A DNA stretch of 64,000 nucleotides from Struthio camelus (taxonomy: Eukaryota; Chordata; Aves; Struthioniformes; Struthionidae). Under the pieces are notes generated by a model. The model searched no databases. It saw nothing but the letters and a program-made list of their open reading frames with translations, and was not told where the DNA came from. Below, piece by piece: positions 22,150-49,600 of this stretch. The first letter of the stretch is position 1, and every line of letters starts with the position of its first letter. Made by a program: the position numbers and the translations under genes. The stretch spans positions 23,792,997 to 23,856,996 of the forward strand of contig NC_090953.1 of the NCBI RefSeq assembly GCF_040807025.1, read 5' to 3'.

Positions 22150-24400
22150 CTTTCCTTTCCCTCCTTTGAGCTCAAGGATGGGGCTTGGCACCTCGGTCGG
22201 GCCGAGCCCCAAACGCTGCGCTGGGCGCCGGCTCAGCGTCTCCTGGCTGCCAGCCGAGGCGTTCCCAGCCCGCGCGGGGAAACCAGCTCAGGCCGTCTGC
22301 GGCACGCTCCCGCCCGCCTTCGGGGCGCCGTAAATCGGGGATGCTGCCGGGGGCATCGCTCCGGTCCTCCTCGTCCCCCTGCCACCCCGTGTGCCCTGGG
22401 GCAGCTCAAGCTCCGAGCTGCCCCGTGCAGGTCCCAGCTGCTCGCCGTGCTAGGCGCTGTACAACCTCGACGGAAACGGGGTGCGAAGGGCCCTGGCGTC
22501 GGGGGCAATCGGGGCTGCGACGAGATGAGAGCTGCCTCTCGCGCAGGGATGAGCCCCGGCCCCGCCGGACCCGGGATGTTTGCGATATGAAGTGCGGCAC
22601 AGCCGGGGTGTTCCCGGGGTTCGGTCCGCGGGGTGGAGTGGGCTCAGGCCTCCCCAGGGCCGGAGGGAGAGGAAATGATTTAATTCCTCGTCACTGGGGC
22701 TGAGCTGCTCTCCATCGGCCCCCGCAGCAAAGGGAAGGACCGGGGCTGAGGCCAGCTGTCTGTGGGGGTTTTGGGGTGATACCCCGAAGGGGCTGAACCT
22801 ACCACCACCAGCGTGGATCGAACCTGCTCTGCAGTTGCAAACTCAAGCAAGGCCCTGGAAATGGCCAGGAGGGCTCAACACTGTCATATTCAAGGCAGAT
22901 GCCGGGTGCAAATGGTACCCGGCCCTTCCCACCCCACCCACAGCACCCACCCAGAGCACCCGGGGCTGGGTGCAGGGGCCGTTTCAGCAGCGGCGGTGGC
23001 AGCGCGGGCCAGGCTCGGGCTCCTTCGCTGGCCGAGCTCGCCCGGTCGGGCAGGGTGCTGGAGGTGGCTGTCTCCCCTGCGGGAGGCGAGGCGGCCGGCA
23101 GCATCCCGCCTGGCAAGGCCTCCGCCACCTCCCGCCCGCCAAGAGTTAAGCGCGGCAGGAATGTGCTGAACCCCTGCCACATTCCTCGCGTGCCTTCCCG
23201 GCTTCGCCTTGACCTGTTCTCCTCCGCTCGGCAGCCGTTTTTCTTTAAAAAAAAAAAAAAAACAACAAATTTTGCAATGGGTTTTTTTTCTCGCGGTGGC
23301 TCCCGGGTGCTTGTTTTCATCTCACTGATGCTGCCGGGGCCTCAGCAGGGGATGCTGGAGCCGCGCGAGGTGGGGAGCCTTGCGGGAGTTTGGCGGCGGG
23401 GCGACAGGACGGCACGGCACTCGCGTTCCTCCCGAGCAGGCTGCGAAAGCGTTGGTGAGGAGGCATCCGTGCAGGTGTTGAAAGAGCCTGCAGGGTGCCT
23501 GGGTCCTCGCCAACGCTGCCTTTGCTGGTCGGAGCCTTTTTGAAACCAGCAGCTCAGCCTTTTTTGCCTCTCCCAGCTCTGATTTTTGCAGCCCTGGGAG
23601 GTGGGGATGAGCAGGCAGGACTGGAGGAGTGAGCAAGGCTGGGGACGGCAGGCCCAGGAGATGTGCAGGAGAGCTGGAAACCCACCTCCTGCGTCCGCCC
23701 CCCAAACCTGGTTTCAGCCCCCTGCACCCCAGCGTGGTGGCTCCAGACCACGGGGCGAGGACGTCACCAAGAACGGGTGCCGTGTCCAACACATGCTCCG
23801 CGGTTTGGGAAAGCAGAAGGGAAGGTTTGGGCGGGGGGGATCACGGCATGGGGACGGCCTCGCTGCGTGACTTCTCTGCAACTTCCCAAAGAGTTTTGCT
23901 CCAGGGCTGGGGATCACTTCCCTGCTCAAAATCTGCAGCTCGTTTTTACACAAACTGTTGGCTTTGTCCTCTCCAAAGGGAAAATAAAAAGGTTCCCAAG
24001 CAAAACGAAGGCTGACCGGACGCAGCAGCTTTCCTGGGCTGCGAGGGCTTGCCGGCTCCGTGCCAGCGCTGGGGCTGGAGCGAGGGCCGGCTCCGGGGCA
24101 CGGACGCCCTTCCTGCCCCGACGCTTCGTGCGCTCCCTCTCTAGGAAACGCCGGGGCATCGCTGCGTTTCCGAAGGGAGCTGTGCGCAGCGGGGGAGGAA
24201 AGGAGGTTTTTATCTCCCCGCAGCCAATGCCCCCGGAGGCGTTTGCTCCCTTTGTCCGCAGGCGATGCTGCGACCGTCCTGCCGCCCTGCCAGCCATAGC
24301 AAGGCACGGAGGCAAAGGGCAAGGCCGTTCCTCCCGCTGCCTTATCCACCCCTTATCAACCAGCATCCTTCCCCCGAGCGGGGAAGCGCAAGGACCTGCG
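22150..24400. promoter_or_regulatory. Orphan CpG-rich region between convergent genes
   Basis: CpG dinucleotides are dense at about 22,180-22,640, 22,980-23,460 and 24,020-24,300, far above the flanks. Both neighbouring genes end toward this block, so neither promoter explains it. Long frames here, including 370 codons at 23,663-24,775 on the plus strand, lack an early ATG and look like the effect of high GC. It could be a promoter of an unannotated transcript or an enhancer. A 16-base A run is at 23,247-23,262. Confidence 0.5.
23157..23186. promoter_or_regulatory. Inverted pair of TEAD-type (GGAATG) motifs
   Basis: AGGAATGTG at 23157-23165 and CACATTCCT at 23178-23186 form a 9-bp inverted repeat, each arm holding the TEAD/MCAT core CATTCC. 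Binding is inferred from the motif only. Confidence 0.3.
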
Positions 24401-26814
24401 CTGCCAGCCAAGTCTCCCGTCCCTCCTTGCTGCACCAAGAGCCACCCCAGCCGTGCCCAGTCTGGAGCTGGGGTGCTGGCACGGCCGAGCAGGGTAGAGG
24501 AGCCCATATGGAGCAGGGTGAGGAATGAGGCGTCACACGAGCCTGCAGGCCACGAGAACAAGAAATCTGCTGATCAGCAAGCCGGGCTGCTTGCCAATGC
24601 CCAGCGAGGCCAAGGAAAAACCAGAGCTCTCCTCTCCCAGGGCCTGGCTGGGAAGGGAATGCCTCTGTGGCCCGCACAAGCCTGGCTGCTTGGCCAAGTC
24701 ACAGGGCTTGGCTGGACACGGCAACTTCCCAGGGCTCTGAGAAGGAGCATAAAGCCAGGATCAGGCTCAAGCTAGTTACACCGAAAACGCTGAGCTTTTC
24801 GTTTATTTTAGTGGAGGGATTCCCAAGGACCTAGCAAACTTCTTGTATGGAACCAGCTATTTATTTTCAAGCTTCCTCTAGGTTCCTCACCTGCTGGCCA
24901 GGCTTACCAAAGGAGAAGAAGAAAAAGCCCATGGTTTCCCTCAGGTCAGCTCTCAGGAGAGATTCCCACCCGATTTTCTGCCCGAGGACATCCAGTAACA
25001 TCGTTTGGACATTCACTCACATCAAGCTCTCTGGAGCCTTGCTTGCCATAGGAGCAGCGCTCGCCCTACTCACGTGGAGGTGGCTGGGCCTGTGCAGCCT
25101 TCAGGAGGGCATCGGCTCCACTGTCTTCCCAGCGGCTGGAGAGCAGGATCAGGCAAAAGCCCACCAGTGCTAACAGGGTCTCTGTTAGTGCCAACAGGCA
25201 AGACCCCAGTCTCTGGAGGACAGACAGTTTGCATGGGCTATGGAGGGGGAGGCCACATGTTAACGTGGGATCGGATGGAGTCCCCCTACCAGGAAGGAAA
25301 GGGGGAGTGCCTGCTCCCCTGGAGAAATGATGCTCGAAGGAGCACAGGTTGAAGTTCCCTGCCCTGGTCCACCCCTGACCTGCTGCCATTTGCTGCAGGA
25401 CAGCTCTGGGTGGCTTTTTCGAACCTGCCCCAGCTCAGCTCACAGTTACATGGAGAAGTGAACCATGCTGTGAACCATGGAGCCAATCTCTTTGCAACTG
25501 GGACAAAGCCCAAAGCAGACCCAAACTCCACATTTTGGGTCTGTTCCCCTAGATAACCTGGCTATGCCTCTCAGCATCCCCTTGAGGCAGGAGCTGCTTT
25601 TCCCTGGCCTGTGAAGGAGAGCGCAAGGGGCATCCGTGGCATGTCATGGAGGTACTGAGGAGATGAGGAGGGTGCTCTTCCTCACCTGTGTTGACTGGGA
25701 TCAGCAGCTGCAAGGAGCGCTAGGCAAGTGAATAATTACATTACCCCTTCATTATCGCCATGGGAAAAGGATTTTATTTCATTTGTCAGCTCACGGAAGA
25801 AAAAGGCACCGTGTCACCCATAAGCAGCAGGACACCCATCATGGATCACAGGTGGGTCTTTCCAGGACCACCCTGCCATGAACCACGTCTCTCGCGAGCC
25901 AGAGCCCGGAAGCCCCTGCCAGTGCTCTGAAGGTGCTAACACCAGGTTCACCCTCACCATTACATACTCGCCCATCTTAGCCCTCTCCCTGCCTCCCTTG
26001 CCCTAGGCTGGGGAGGCAGCAGGACCTGGCAGGGCGGCTCTTGCTTGCATTGCATTTCGGTGTCTCATGCCCTTACACCCCGCGGAGCTGGCACAGGGGG
26101 GTCAGGATACTGCCCAGAAAGGCTTTCCCTCAGGTAAAAAACAAACCGTCAAAAGAAATGTGTTTTAATGATTTCACTTTTTAAAGCTTGTGAAAATAAT
26201 AATAATAATAATAAAACAGATTTCCAGTCATGTGAAGGGCTTGGAAACCCTTCCACAATTTTAAAAACAGAACAGAAGGCGCAAACCCCTGTTAAGCTGG
26301 CCAGATTCCCAGGTGACTCAATATACATTAAATCGCCCAGCAGCTTTGGCTCTTGACTACACCAGCACCACTGCAGGCCAGAGGCAGCCCCAGGAAGGGG
26401 AAAGCTCTGGCTAGCAGAGACAGCACCTTGCTTTGGGGTGACTTCTGCAGACGGGGGCTGGTTCCGTGCCATTTCCAGAAAGCACCTGTCCATGGAGGTC
26501 TTGGTCGTGGCTGCTCTGAAAGTACAATAACCGTAACGTAGTGATGTTGCAATCACTGAGAGTAGGCGCTCTGTTTGGGCCAAGCACCCTGTTATGGCCT
26601 CAGGAGCGTCCCAACCGCCAGCAGACGACTAGAGGGATTTGGCAGCTCTGACAGTGAAGCACCCCCGAATCACAGCTGTTTTCTTACCTCGAGGAGGTGG
26701 TATGGGGTTTACAGCATCACTAGAGATCCCCCGCCCAGAAATGCAGAAGGGCATGGTTTAGACTACAGAGCTCTCTACTGCTAAATGTGATCTACAGCAT
26801 ACCGGCCCGGCTTG
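24401..26814. other. Intergenic downstream of LOXL1: nothing firmly recognised
   Basis: No coding exon is recognised. An AAT microsatellite (about six units) lies at 26195-26213. A second minus-strand AATAAA complement (TTTATT at 25773-25778) could serve as a distal LOXL1 polyadenylation signal, but nothing shows its use. Confidence 0.4.
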
Positions 26815-27139
26815 CCAAATAACAACCCTTCCTTTATTCCAGCTAAAATTTATCATTGGCTTCCAGGAGGAAACGGAAAACAACAAAAATGATGAAGATT
26901 AAAGAAAAGTGAAGTATAAAAATATTTAAAATAGTCACTCTCATTCCATTCATTTCAATATTAAGCAATGACTTTTTGGTGGTTTCTATTTTTGGTCTCG
27001 AGGAGCTGCAGGCTGGAGGACCAGCTGATGGGCCCCGCGGCCCCTTGTGTCGCAGAGGAGGCCATCTCACATGCTTTCTCGAGAGGGAAGCAGAGCTTGG
27101 GAGGCTGAGGCAGATGGCATCCCTCCAGCCCTGCTCAGA
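26815..27139 (-). other. LOXL1: LOXL1 3' UTR (inferred)
   Basis: Starting after the TGA at 27142-27140, this stretch turns AT-rich on the minus strand with A/T runs near 26,900-26,950, and ends near an AATAAA signal. The length of about 320 nt is plausible for a short LOXL1 3' UTR. The exact cleavage site is not visible. Confidence 0.55.
26833..26838 (-). terminator. Probable LOXL1 polyadenylation signal
   Basis: TTTATT on the plus strand reads AATAAA on the minus strand, about 300 nt downstream of the LOXL1 stop codon. Confidence 0.55.
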
Positions 27140-42552
<15,413 letters not shown>

Positions 42553-42867
42553 CGTCGCCGCTCCTCTCAACGAGCCCCGCGGCGTTCAAACGCAGCCCGA
42601 GAGGCGGCCCGGCTCGCTGCCGCCCCGATAACGTTTCCTCTCTCTGTCTCCCTCTCTCTCCCTCTCTCGGCGGCGGCTTCCCGAAGGCCGGCGGCTCTAA
42701 CTCTGCCCGTTCCCGGGCGGCTGGGCTCGGCGCGGCGCTCCGGCCGCCTCCATGGGGAGGCCCCCGAGACGCCCGATCGCCTTGGGATACTCGCAGCAGG
42801 GAAAACGAGCCCCCGTCGGATCCTGCAAAGGCTTCGCCGGGCGTCTCCCCGAGCGGGTTTTGGGTTG

Positions 42868-42896
42868 TTTTTTTTTTTTTTTTTTTTTTTTTTTTT
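42868..42896. repeat. 29-base T run in LOXL1 promoter region
   Basis: Homopolymer T on the plus strand, about 320-345 bp upstream of the LOXL1 ATG, in otherwise GC-rich DNA. Confidence 0.95.
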
Positions 42897-43550
42897 CACA
42901 TCGCGGCAACGTCCCGGGCTGGGATGTCCCTTCCTCCAGCCCTCTCCCGCTGGCGCTCTCCCTCGCGCGCGCCGAGCTGGATGGGTTCGCTCCTGAGCTG
43001 AATGAATAAGCGAGAGGCTGTGAAAAAGTTTGGAGGGTTTCGGGACAGCTCGCCTCCGCTGGGTCCTAGAGACCACCAGCTGCCCGCGCACCGGCCGCAC
43101 AAATCCGGCGGCCCCCACCCCCCACCCGCCCACCCAGCGGCTCCCGCGCGCCGGCCCCCCCGGGGTCACACCAGCTCCGGCCCGGGTGACGAGGTGGTGG
43201 CACGTCCGCGGCCGGCACGCTGCGCCTCCGCTCGTCCCCGAGCCCACCTGCAAATCCCCGCTCGGAGCCACGGGTCCTGCTCCCACGCAGAGGTTTTTAA
43301 GCCGGGAGATGCTGGTCCCACCGGCTGACCGCCCTCCACCAGCACCACCTGCAAAACCCCACGCCGGCGACCTCGGCGAGCCTCGTACCGAGCCCAACAG
43401 CCGCCGCTCCTTGTCTCTTTTGGGACGGCGGCCGAGCCCGGTGCGTTGTTTGACCACGTAGCTACGGTCCGGGGAGGACGAGGGAGAGGTTACCGCGGCC
43501 TCGGGAAACCGCTCCGAAACGGGCCGCTTTCATCCGTCTCCTGGCTCATA

Positions 43551-45800
43551 AAGAGCTCAGGTTTCCCTCTGAGATTCGAGAGACGTTTTAATCGTCTTTT
43601 TTACCCCGGAGCGCACGGCCTGTTTTCAAACAGGTCTTAAATTCTCCAGTTGCCCCCAGAGGGTTTGGATTTAGAGCAATCCAAAAAAAAAAAAAAAAAA
43701 AAAAAAAAGCCCTCCTTCTACCTCCCCCCGAAACAAACTCAACCGAAACGGGATAGTCCGGGCTGCAAAACATTCCCCGAGCTTGAAATGTTGGGATCGT
43801 TTCAAAGCAGGATCAAAAGTTGACATTCCTTTTTTGTTTGTTTGTTTGTTTTTAACTGGAATGAAGTACGCCTTCACAATTTTAGGTTAAAGCACTCAGA
43901 AGTTGGTACTGTGCACAAAACGGAGTGAAATACCCCTGCAAGAAGGGGCCAGGCTTGTGCGAAGAGGTGGTGGCTCCATGCCCTGCCCTGCGATATCACC
44001 CTGCCCCGTGCCGGCGCTCAGAAGGACCCAGTGCAGTTATCTAGACGTGCTTCTGACGGACCCAGACTCACACCAGCTGACCGGACCGGCCTCACCAAGA
44101 TCCCTGCGGAAAGCAACGTCCTCCTTGGGAATAACCACTGCACTTTGGAAAAGGGGCACAGCAGGGCCTCGAAAAACCAGGACTGGCTTTTCCCGGTGAA
44201 GCCCGGGGCTGAGTCCTGCTGCCATCATGTCCACACTGATGCCAGGCCTCCAGCACTGCCTCTTCCATCGCCCTCGGTGCCACCTCACCTTGGGGGGGGG
44301 GGGGGATTTTAGGAGGTGTCTTGGGCGTCCCACGAGAAGCCTTCCACCTACCAAGCGAGAAAATCTCAAAACTCGAGTCTCTTCCCGAAAAGCTGAGGAC
44401 GTTCCTGGGCAGCATCACTGAAGGTCGCTCTGCAAAAGCTCCTCTTTCAGTGGGCGCCTTTTGCTTAAAAAAGCAAACCCCCTCAAAAGGGGGAACTTCC
44501 ACCCCCAGATTTCTCCCTTTTCTCCCAATTTCGGCAGCTCTTCCTCGGCATCGTTTCCGAAACGCGCGCAAGGTCTCGCCTACGATACTTCCAACCAACG
44601 CCAGAGCTCTCGGGAACGCAAGGGAAAACTGCGGATAACTCAGCCAGGTGGCGGCACTGCTAAAAACGTTAAACGAAAGGGGGGGGCATCGAAAAAGGAC
44701 AAGCCCCAGGCAGGCTCCCCAGCTCCACCGCCGGCCGCGCACACCGGGACGTCAGCCCCCGGCTCCTGAGCTTTGCTCTCGTTATTAACCACGCCGTTGC
44801 CTAGGGCATGGGTGAGCCCAAGAGCTCCCGCCCGGACGCCTGGGTCCTCCTGCCAGGAACGCTGCCACTTCTGAGCCAGCTTGCTGGAAAGAGGAGGGAG
44901 GGCAGGGGAACGGCTGCGGTTTTACAGCACAAAGGTTTCCACTTCAGTTTAATGGCTGAAACAAGGGGGTTTTTTGGTGGTGGTTTTTTTTTTTCCCCCC
45001 CAGCGAATCCGTGCACGGCTGCTCGGCTGCCTGCGAGCGTCTAGCGGGCACGGCAGCGTGGCTGGGCGAGGGGCTGCTGCTGCAAAAAATAAAGTAAAAT
45101 AATAAAATAAAAACCTGCCCGTGCCTCAGTTTCCCCAGCGGAAACAACGCCAAGCCTGTGAGCCCTGCCACGCTCAGGCCGTCGGGCTTCGAGGGCAAAG
45201 GGCTGGCACCTTTCCCTAGAGGGAAGCTTTCCTAACGCCGTCCCTGGACGGACCCTGCTTAGGTGGCTCATGACTGCTTAGGTGATGGGGAGGGGAGCCA
45301 CACCGAGACCAGGAGCAGGAGGGGGTCCCAGCACCAGACCCTGCCCGAGGGGGCTGAACCGGCCTCCTCCCACGCCCCGAGGGCTTCCCCGCACTCCAAC
45401 GTCCCGCAGCACTTCCTTCCTTTGCTGCCTCGCTCGGCAGCCTGCACTCCTCCCTTCTCCCCGCGGGGACTGGAAATACCAGAGTTGATGTAATCGGCAG
45501 GGCAGCGCCTGCCAGAAAGGAAAACTCGGCCAAACCTCCGCCTGCCCCGGCGCAGGGCGGCCGCCGTGGCCTCCACCGCCGGCCGGCCCCACGTGCGCCC
45601 CGGCAGGGCTCCCGGCGCCCCGCCGGGGTGGTTGGAGGGGTGCATTCGACTCCCACGCAGCATCCCGCGAGGGGAGAGCATCCCGCGGGCATGCCGCGCC
45701 GGGCTGCGTGGGGCAGGCGAGGAGCACCCGTCCGTGCAGGCCTGGCCGAAAGCAGGACACGCAGGGTGGACGCTGGTCCTGCAAAACATCGCGTCCCCAC
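43551..45800. other. GC-rich upstream flank of LOXL1: no gene recognised
   Basis: Contains a 26-base A run (43683-43708), a poly-G run (about 44291-44304) and an A/T-rich run at 45,085-45,115. CpG density remains raised at 44,500-45,780. Frames up to about 250 codons (45,268-46,026 minus) show no family resemblance. Confidence 0.45.
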
Positions 45801-45812
45801 GTGTCCCGATAC

Positions 45813-45826
45813 CCACTAGATGGTGC
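45813..45826 (+). promoter_or_regulatory. CTCF-like motif
   Basis: CCACTAGATGGTGC matches CCASYAGRKGGCRS with one mismatch, about 3.3 kb upstream of LOXL1. Motif match only. Confidence 0.3.
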
Positions 45827-48800
45827 CACCAGCCCACGCTTGCGCTGCCACCGGCACCCCGGCTTGCACGGGGTGACAGCGGGCAGCAGCGTGGGGAAAG
45901 GAGGTTACACCAGCTGCCTTTCTGCCCCATGTAATCATTTTTCTTAGGGTCTTTTGCTGGATACCGTTTTCCATCCTGCTTCTTCATCAGCACCCGCACA
46001 GCCCGTCCTGCACCATGGGCTCGCACTGCCTTGAGTTACCGCACAGGAGAAGTCACCCAGCACCAAGCTCTTCCTCCCCACCGGCCCCTGGCCAAGCTAG
46101 GGCAGCGGGAGCAGAAAGGCCCTGGGGGGAAGCAAGAACCTGTAATTATGTCTTTTGTTTCCCAGGCTCCCGAGATATAATACAGAACTTAACAACGCAC
46201 CAGCCAGCAAGGGAGAGCCGGCAATATCCTCACGCGGCCACCGCGGCACACAGGGGCGCGCTTGGGAAAGGGGATGAGGGCAAACACTGCAAAGGAGGCT
46301 CCTGGCTGGACGGCTGGACAAAAATCCTCATCCTGGAGGTGAGGTGGCCAAGCAGAGGTGGGGGGACAGAGGTACCACAGCCTGGACAGTCGCACTCTTT
46401 TTCTGCCGTGACAGCTCCGAGGGCCCCAACGTCACAGCACTGGGACATCCCCCATCAGCCATGCAGGGAAACTGAGGCATGCCAGCCCCGAGCCAAGCTC
46501 TGCACCAGCCCTCCGCTTCCCCCAGCATGGGATACCTCCCTCCCAGCTCACTACTGGGGTCGAGACCCAACTTTCTAGGTGCTGTGCTATTAACCCTAGA
46601 ACCTGCCCATTCTGCTTTCACTTCCCAGCAAACTGGAGTAATTACTAGAATGGTGAATTCATTCTATTCCAAAGTGATTAAATTACTTAGCCAAGTAATT
46701 GCCTAAATACTAGCTTTCTATTATTTTATACATTATACATATACACACACTTTTTTTTTTTTTAAGGCAACCTAGCCATGTGAGTAATTGGGTGTCGCAC
46801 AACCGAATTCCTGGGAGAGCGAGCATGGTCTCCCGGATGGAGCGAAGTGAGGCCGGCAGAACCCAGAAGGGATTCGCTAGCTCTAGATGGACAAGTGAGG
46901 CTGGCTGGGGCCAGGCTGATGGAGCACGGGGTACACAACGGGGTACAGCAGTGCAACAACCGGCTAACGAGGAGCTCATCTAGCTCACTTTCACATCAGC
47001 CTTGGCCCTTTCCTGCAGGGAAGCAGACCCCCATCAGGGAAGGAACCTTCTGCTCTAGAAGGTATGAGCATCGCTGCAGCAGTAGGCTGGCACCGCATCC
47101 AGCCGCCTCTGCCAGGCCCAGGCAACTCATGTGCAAATGTGTCCCCGGGCAAGGGGACGTGCCCTCCACCGTCAGGGTGGCTGTGCTGGCACCCACGGGG
47201 AGGCCATCAACCTCACCAGGCCCCTGAGGGATCCATGCAGCCCAGGGGCTGCTCCCACACGTGAGCCCATAGGGAAGTGGATCGGCTCAGCAGGAGCAGC
47301 TGAGCTCTCGGTGGCTTTTCGGGGTGCCTTGGAGTGCAGCAGTTGCCCAGACAGCCCAAGGGAAGCCGTATGCTGTCAGCTGCCTGTGAGAAACACCAAA
47401 TTCTGCAGGACTGTCGGGGAACCCAAGCTTGGCAGTGGGGGACTTCCAGGCTTCAGGCTCATGAGCTCAAAACACAGCCAGGACAGTAGACCTTTTGGCA
47501 TCAGCCAACACAGTCAGACTTTTTGGGGAGGAGTGGCAGAATATTACTCTTGGTACAAGAGCCAAATGCAAGGCCGGACAGTCCCCTGGTACCTGCCCTG
47601 CCCTCACTGTGGCTGCAGGGGTGGAAAACCTGGAGATTTCCCAGAGATGGCTCAGAGGACCGCTGTGGTGGTGGGAAAAAACGGCACCAAAGAGCACAAT
47701 TGCCACAAAGGAGCGAGCAGCAGGACACAGTCACCTCCACCTGCGCTGGTCGCTGTCTGCACCAAGGCCGGCATCTGTGCGGCCACCGGCCCTGTCTCTG
47801 CCACTTGTGTTTTGTAAGAAAGCACGGCTCTGGCTGCATTTTGGGGGGAGCCCCGATCCACCCAGGCACGGAAAGGCCGTGCCCCTGCCGCGTCTCGGCT
47901 GGGAGAGAGCAAGCAGCGACCTCTGCGGCGAGGCGCAAAACATCCTCCGTGCACCGTGGTGGAGCACGAAGCCGTCGGCCCGGTGAGGGTGAAGCAGAGG
48001 GCTGAGCACCATCCGTCACGGCCTCAGCCAGCCAGGGAGACGCACCGGCCCTCCTGGTTGACAGGATGCTGCTAGAGCCTGAACATCTCCCCCGCGCTTC
48101 AGGAACTTCCAGCGATAAAATGCCTCCCGTCCACCTCTCGCCTCACCGAGACGCACAGTTCGGGTCAGGGAGGGCACCGTGTTTTGCTCCAACTTCAACC
48201 TGCCCGTTTCCTCGTTTCTTTTGAAGCATTAATTTATCAGAACTGCCTTAATGTTTCAAAACGGCCAGGTCAAAGCAAGCTCAGGGGAGAAGAGAGGGAA
48301 TTCAACTGAACTCACGCCTCTGCTCTCCTCCCGCAAACGGGTCATTTGGGGCAAGGGAAGACTCCTCACAAGCAGCTTCCAGCAATTTGCATCACATACC
48401 TCACACCCCAAAAATCCCCTCCCAGCTCTGCAGATAGCACAGAGGGACACTTCCAGGCAGGACCTCGGGCTCCTGCTCGCCGTTTCATGGGTCTGCAAGA
48501 CATTAGCTGGCCGAGCTGTGCGTGCTTGAGCCTGCCTGGGGCCCACAGCTTTAAGAGAGGCAAAGCTTCCCCTAAACTCCCTCTCTTTTCCAGTTCCCAC
48601 CGCAGGGATGACCACAAAGCACCAAGAGCAAGTTCAGCCTCAGCCCCTCCGCTGAGGCAGTTGCTACTGGCAGGAAGGTTCAGAGATGAGCTGATGCCAC
48701 CAAGGCCACCCACGTGAGCCAGTGCTGGAGGAGGACGAGGACGATCAGGTCTCACAGTGCCTGAGCCCTTCCAGATTAGCTTTCCTCCCGCAAAGCATCC

Positions 48801-49600
48801 AGACTCTGAGGTCCTGCAGCATCACTGGACAAGGAGATAGTGCCTGCAGTCCAGCCAAACCAGGCAGTACACCCTGGTGCTTGGCTGGCTGGCCACGTTA
48901 AGGAAGCTCAAGCAGATGCAACTGAGCTAACAAGCAGGAAGACACCAACCCAAGTGGCTGAGTGAGGCCAAGGAGCTCCGAGCGCAGCCTTTGAGAAGAG
49001 CAACCTGCCGTGAATCTGCTGCTCTTCCCCTGGCGAATTTTTCCTGCTAGGCCCTGCGCCTAACCTGTTTGCTCCGTTGCTATGATTCCTGCCTCCTCAG
49101 CACAGAAATGACCTCCTTTCACGATGATCAAAAAGCTTTTCTCTCCCTAGACAAAAAATAAAAAAAAGAAAAATCAAGATTAAAAGAAAATAATCAAAAC
49201 GAATTTTCTCCACTTCTGTCTGATCCATTTCATTCTCCAGATACACTCCTGTTGAACGATTTCATGGAGAATTACGCAGAGAAAGGACAGCTGTATTTCG
49301 GAGTCAGCGGTTCCCCTGGTCTGCCATCTTGTCTCCCTCCCTGCTATAACGCATCTGTGTTTCTCTTTTGAAGCCCCAAATAATCAAGTCCCGACAAAGA
49401 GGAAAGGGAGCAGAGCCCCGGCCTTCCTGCACACATCCCACTGCCTGGGCAGGGACATGAAAGATGTATCCAGAGGCAGCGGAGAGACCTCAGTTAGAAA
49501 GTCTTTGTCCTAGTGACAACCGCTATGAGTTTGGCAGGCCTCAGCACGACCTCAGCCAGAGGCAGAAGGGAGGCGCGGCGTTCAAAGAAGCCTCAGGAGA
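45827..49600. other. Intergenic: no gene recognised; ATTA-rich element at 46,630-46,740
   Basis: No assignable coding block. A cluster of homeodomain-like TAATTA/GTAATT cores (TAATTAC at 46638, TTAAATTAC, GTAATTGCC) lies at 46,630-46,705, followed by a CA/T run. An A-rich stretch is at 49,150-49,200. A longest frame of 228 codons (47,131-47,817) looks accidental. Confidence 0.4.

Noticed and set aside
23663-24775. 370-codon plus-strand frame in the orphan CpG-rich block
   Set aside because: It opens with GTG, has no ATG until about residue 229, resembles no family, and high GC removes stop codons on both strands here.
42553-42570. LOXL1 start at 42570
   Set aside because: That codon is TTG; the first in-frame ATG is at 42552 and directly precedes the signal peptide.
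44790-44815. RFX X-box-like GTTGCCTAGGGCA
   Set aside because: Only one half-site fits; too weak to list as a site.
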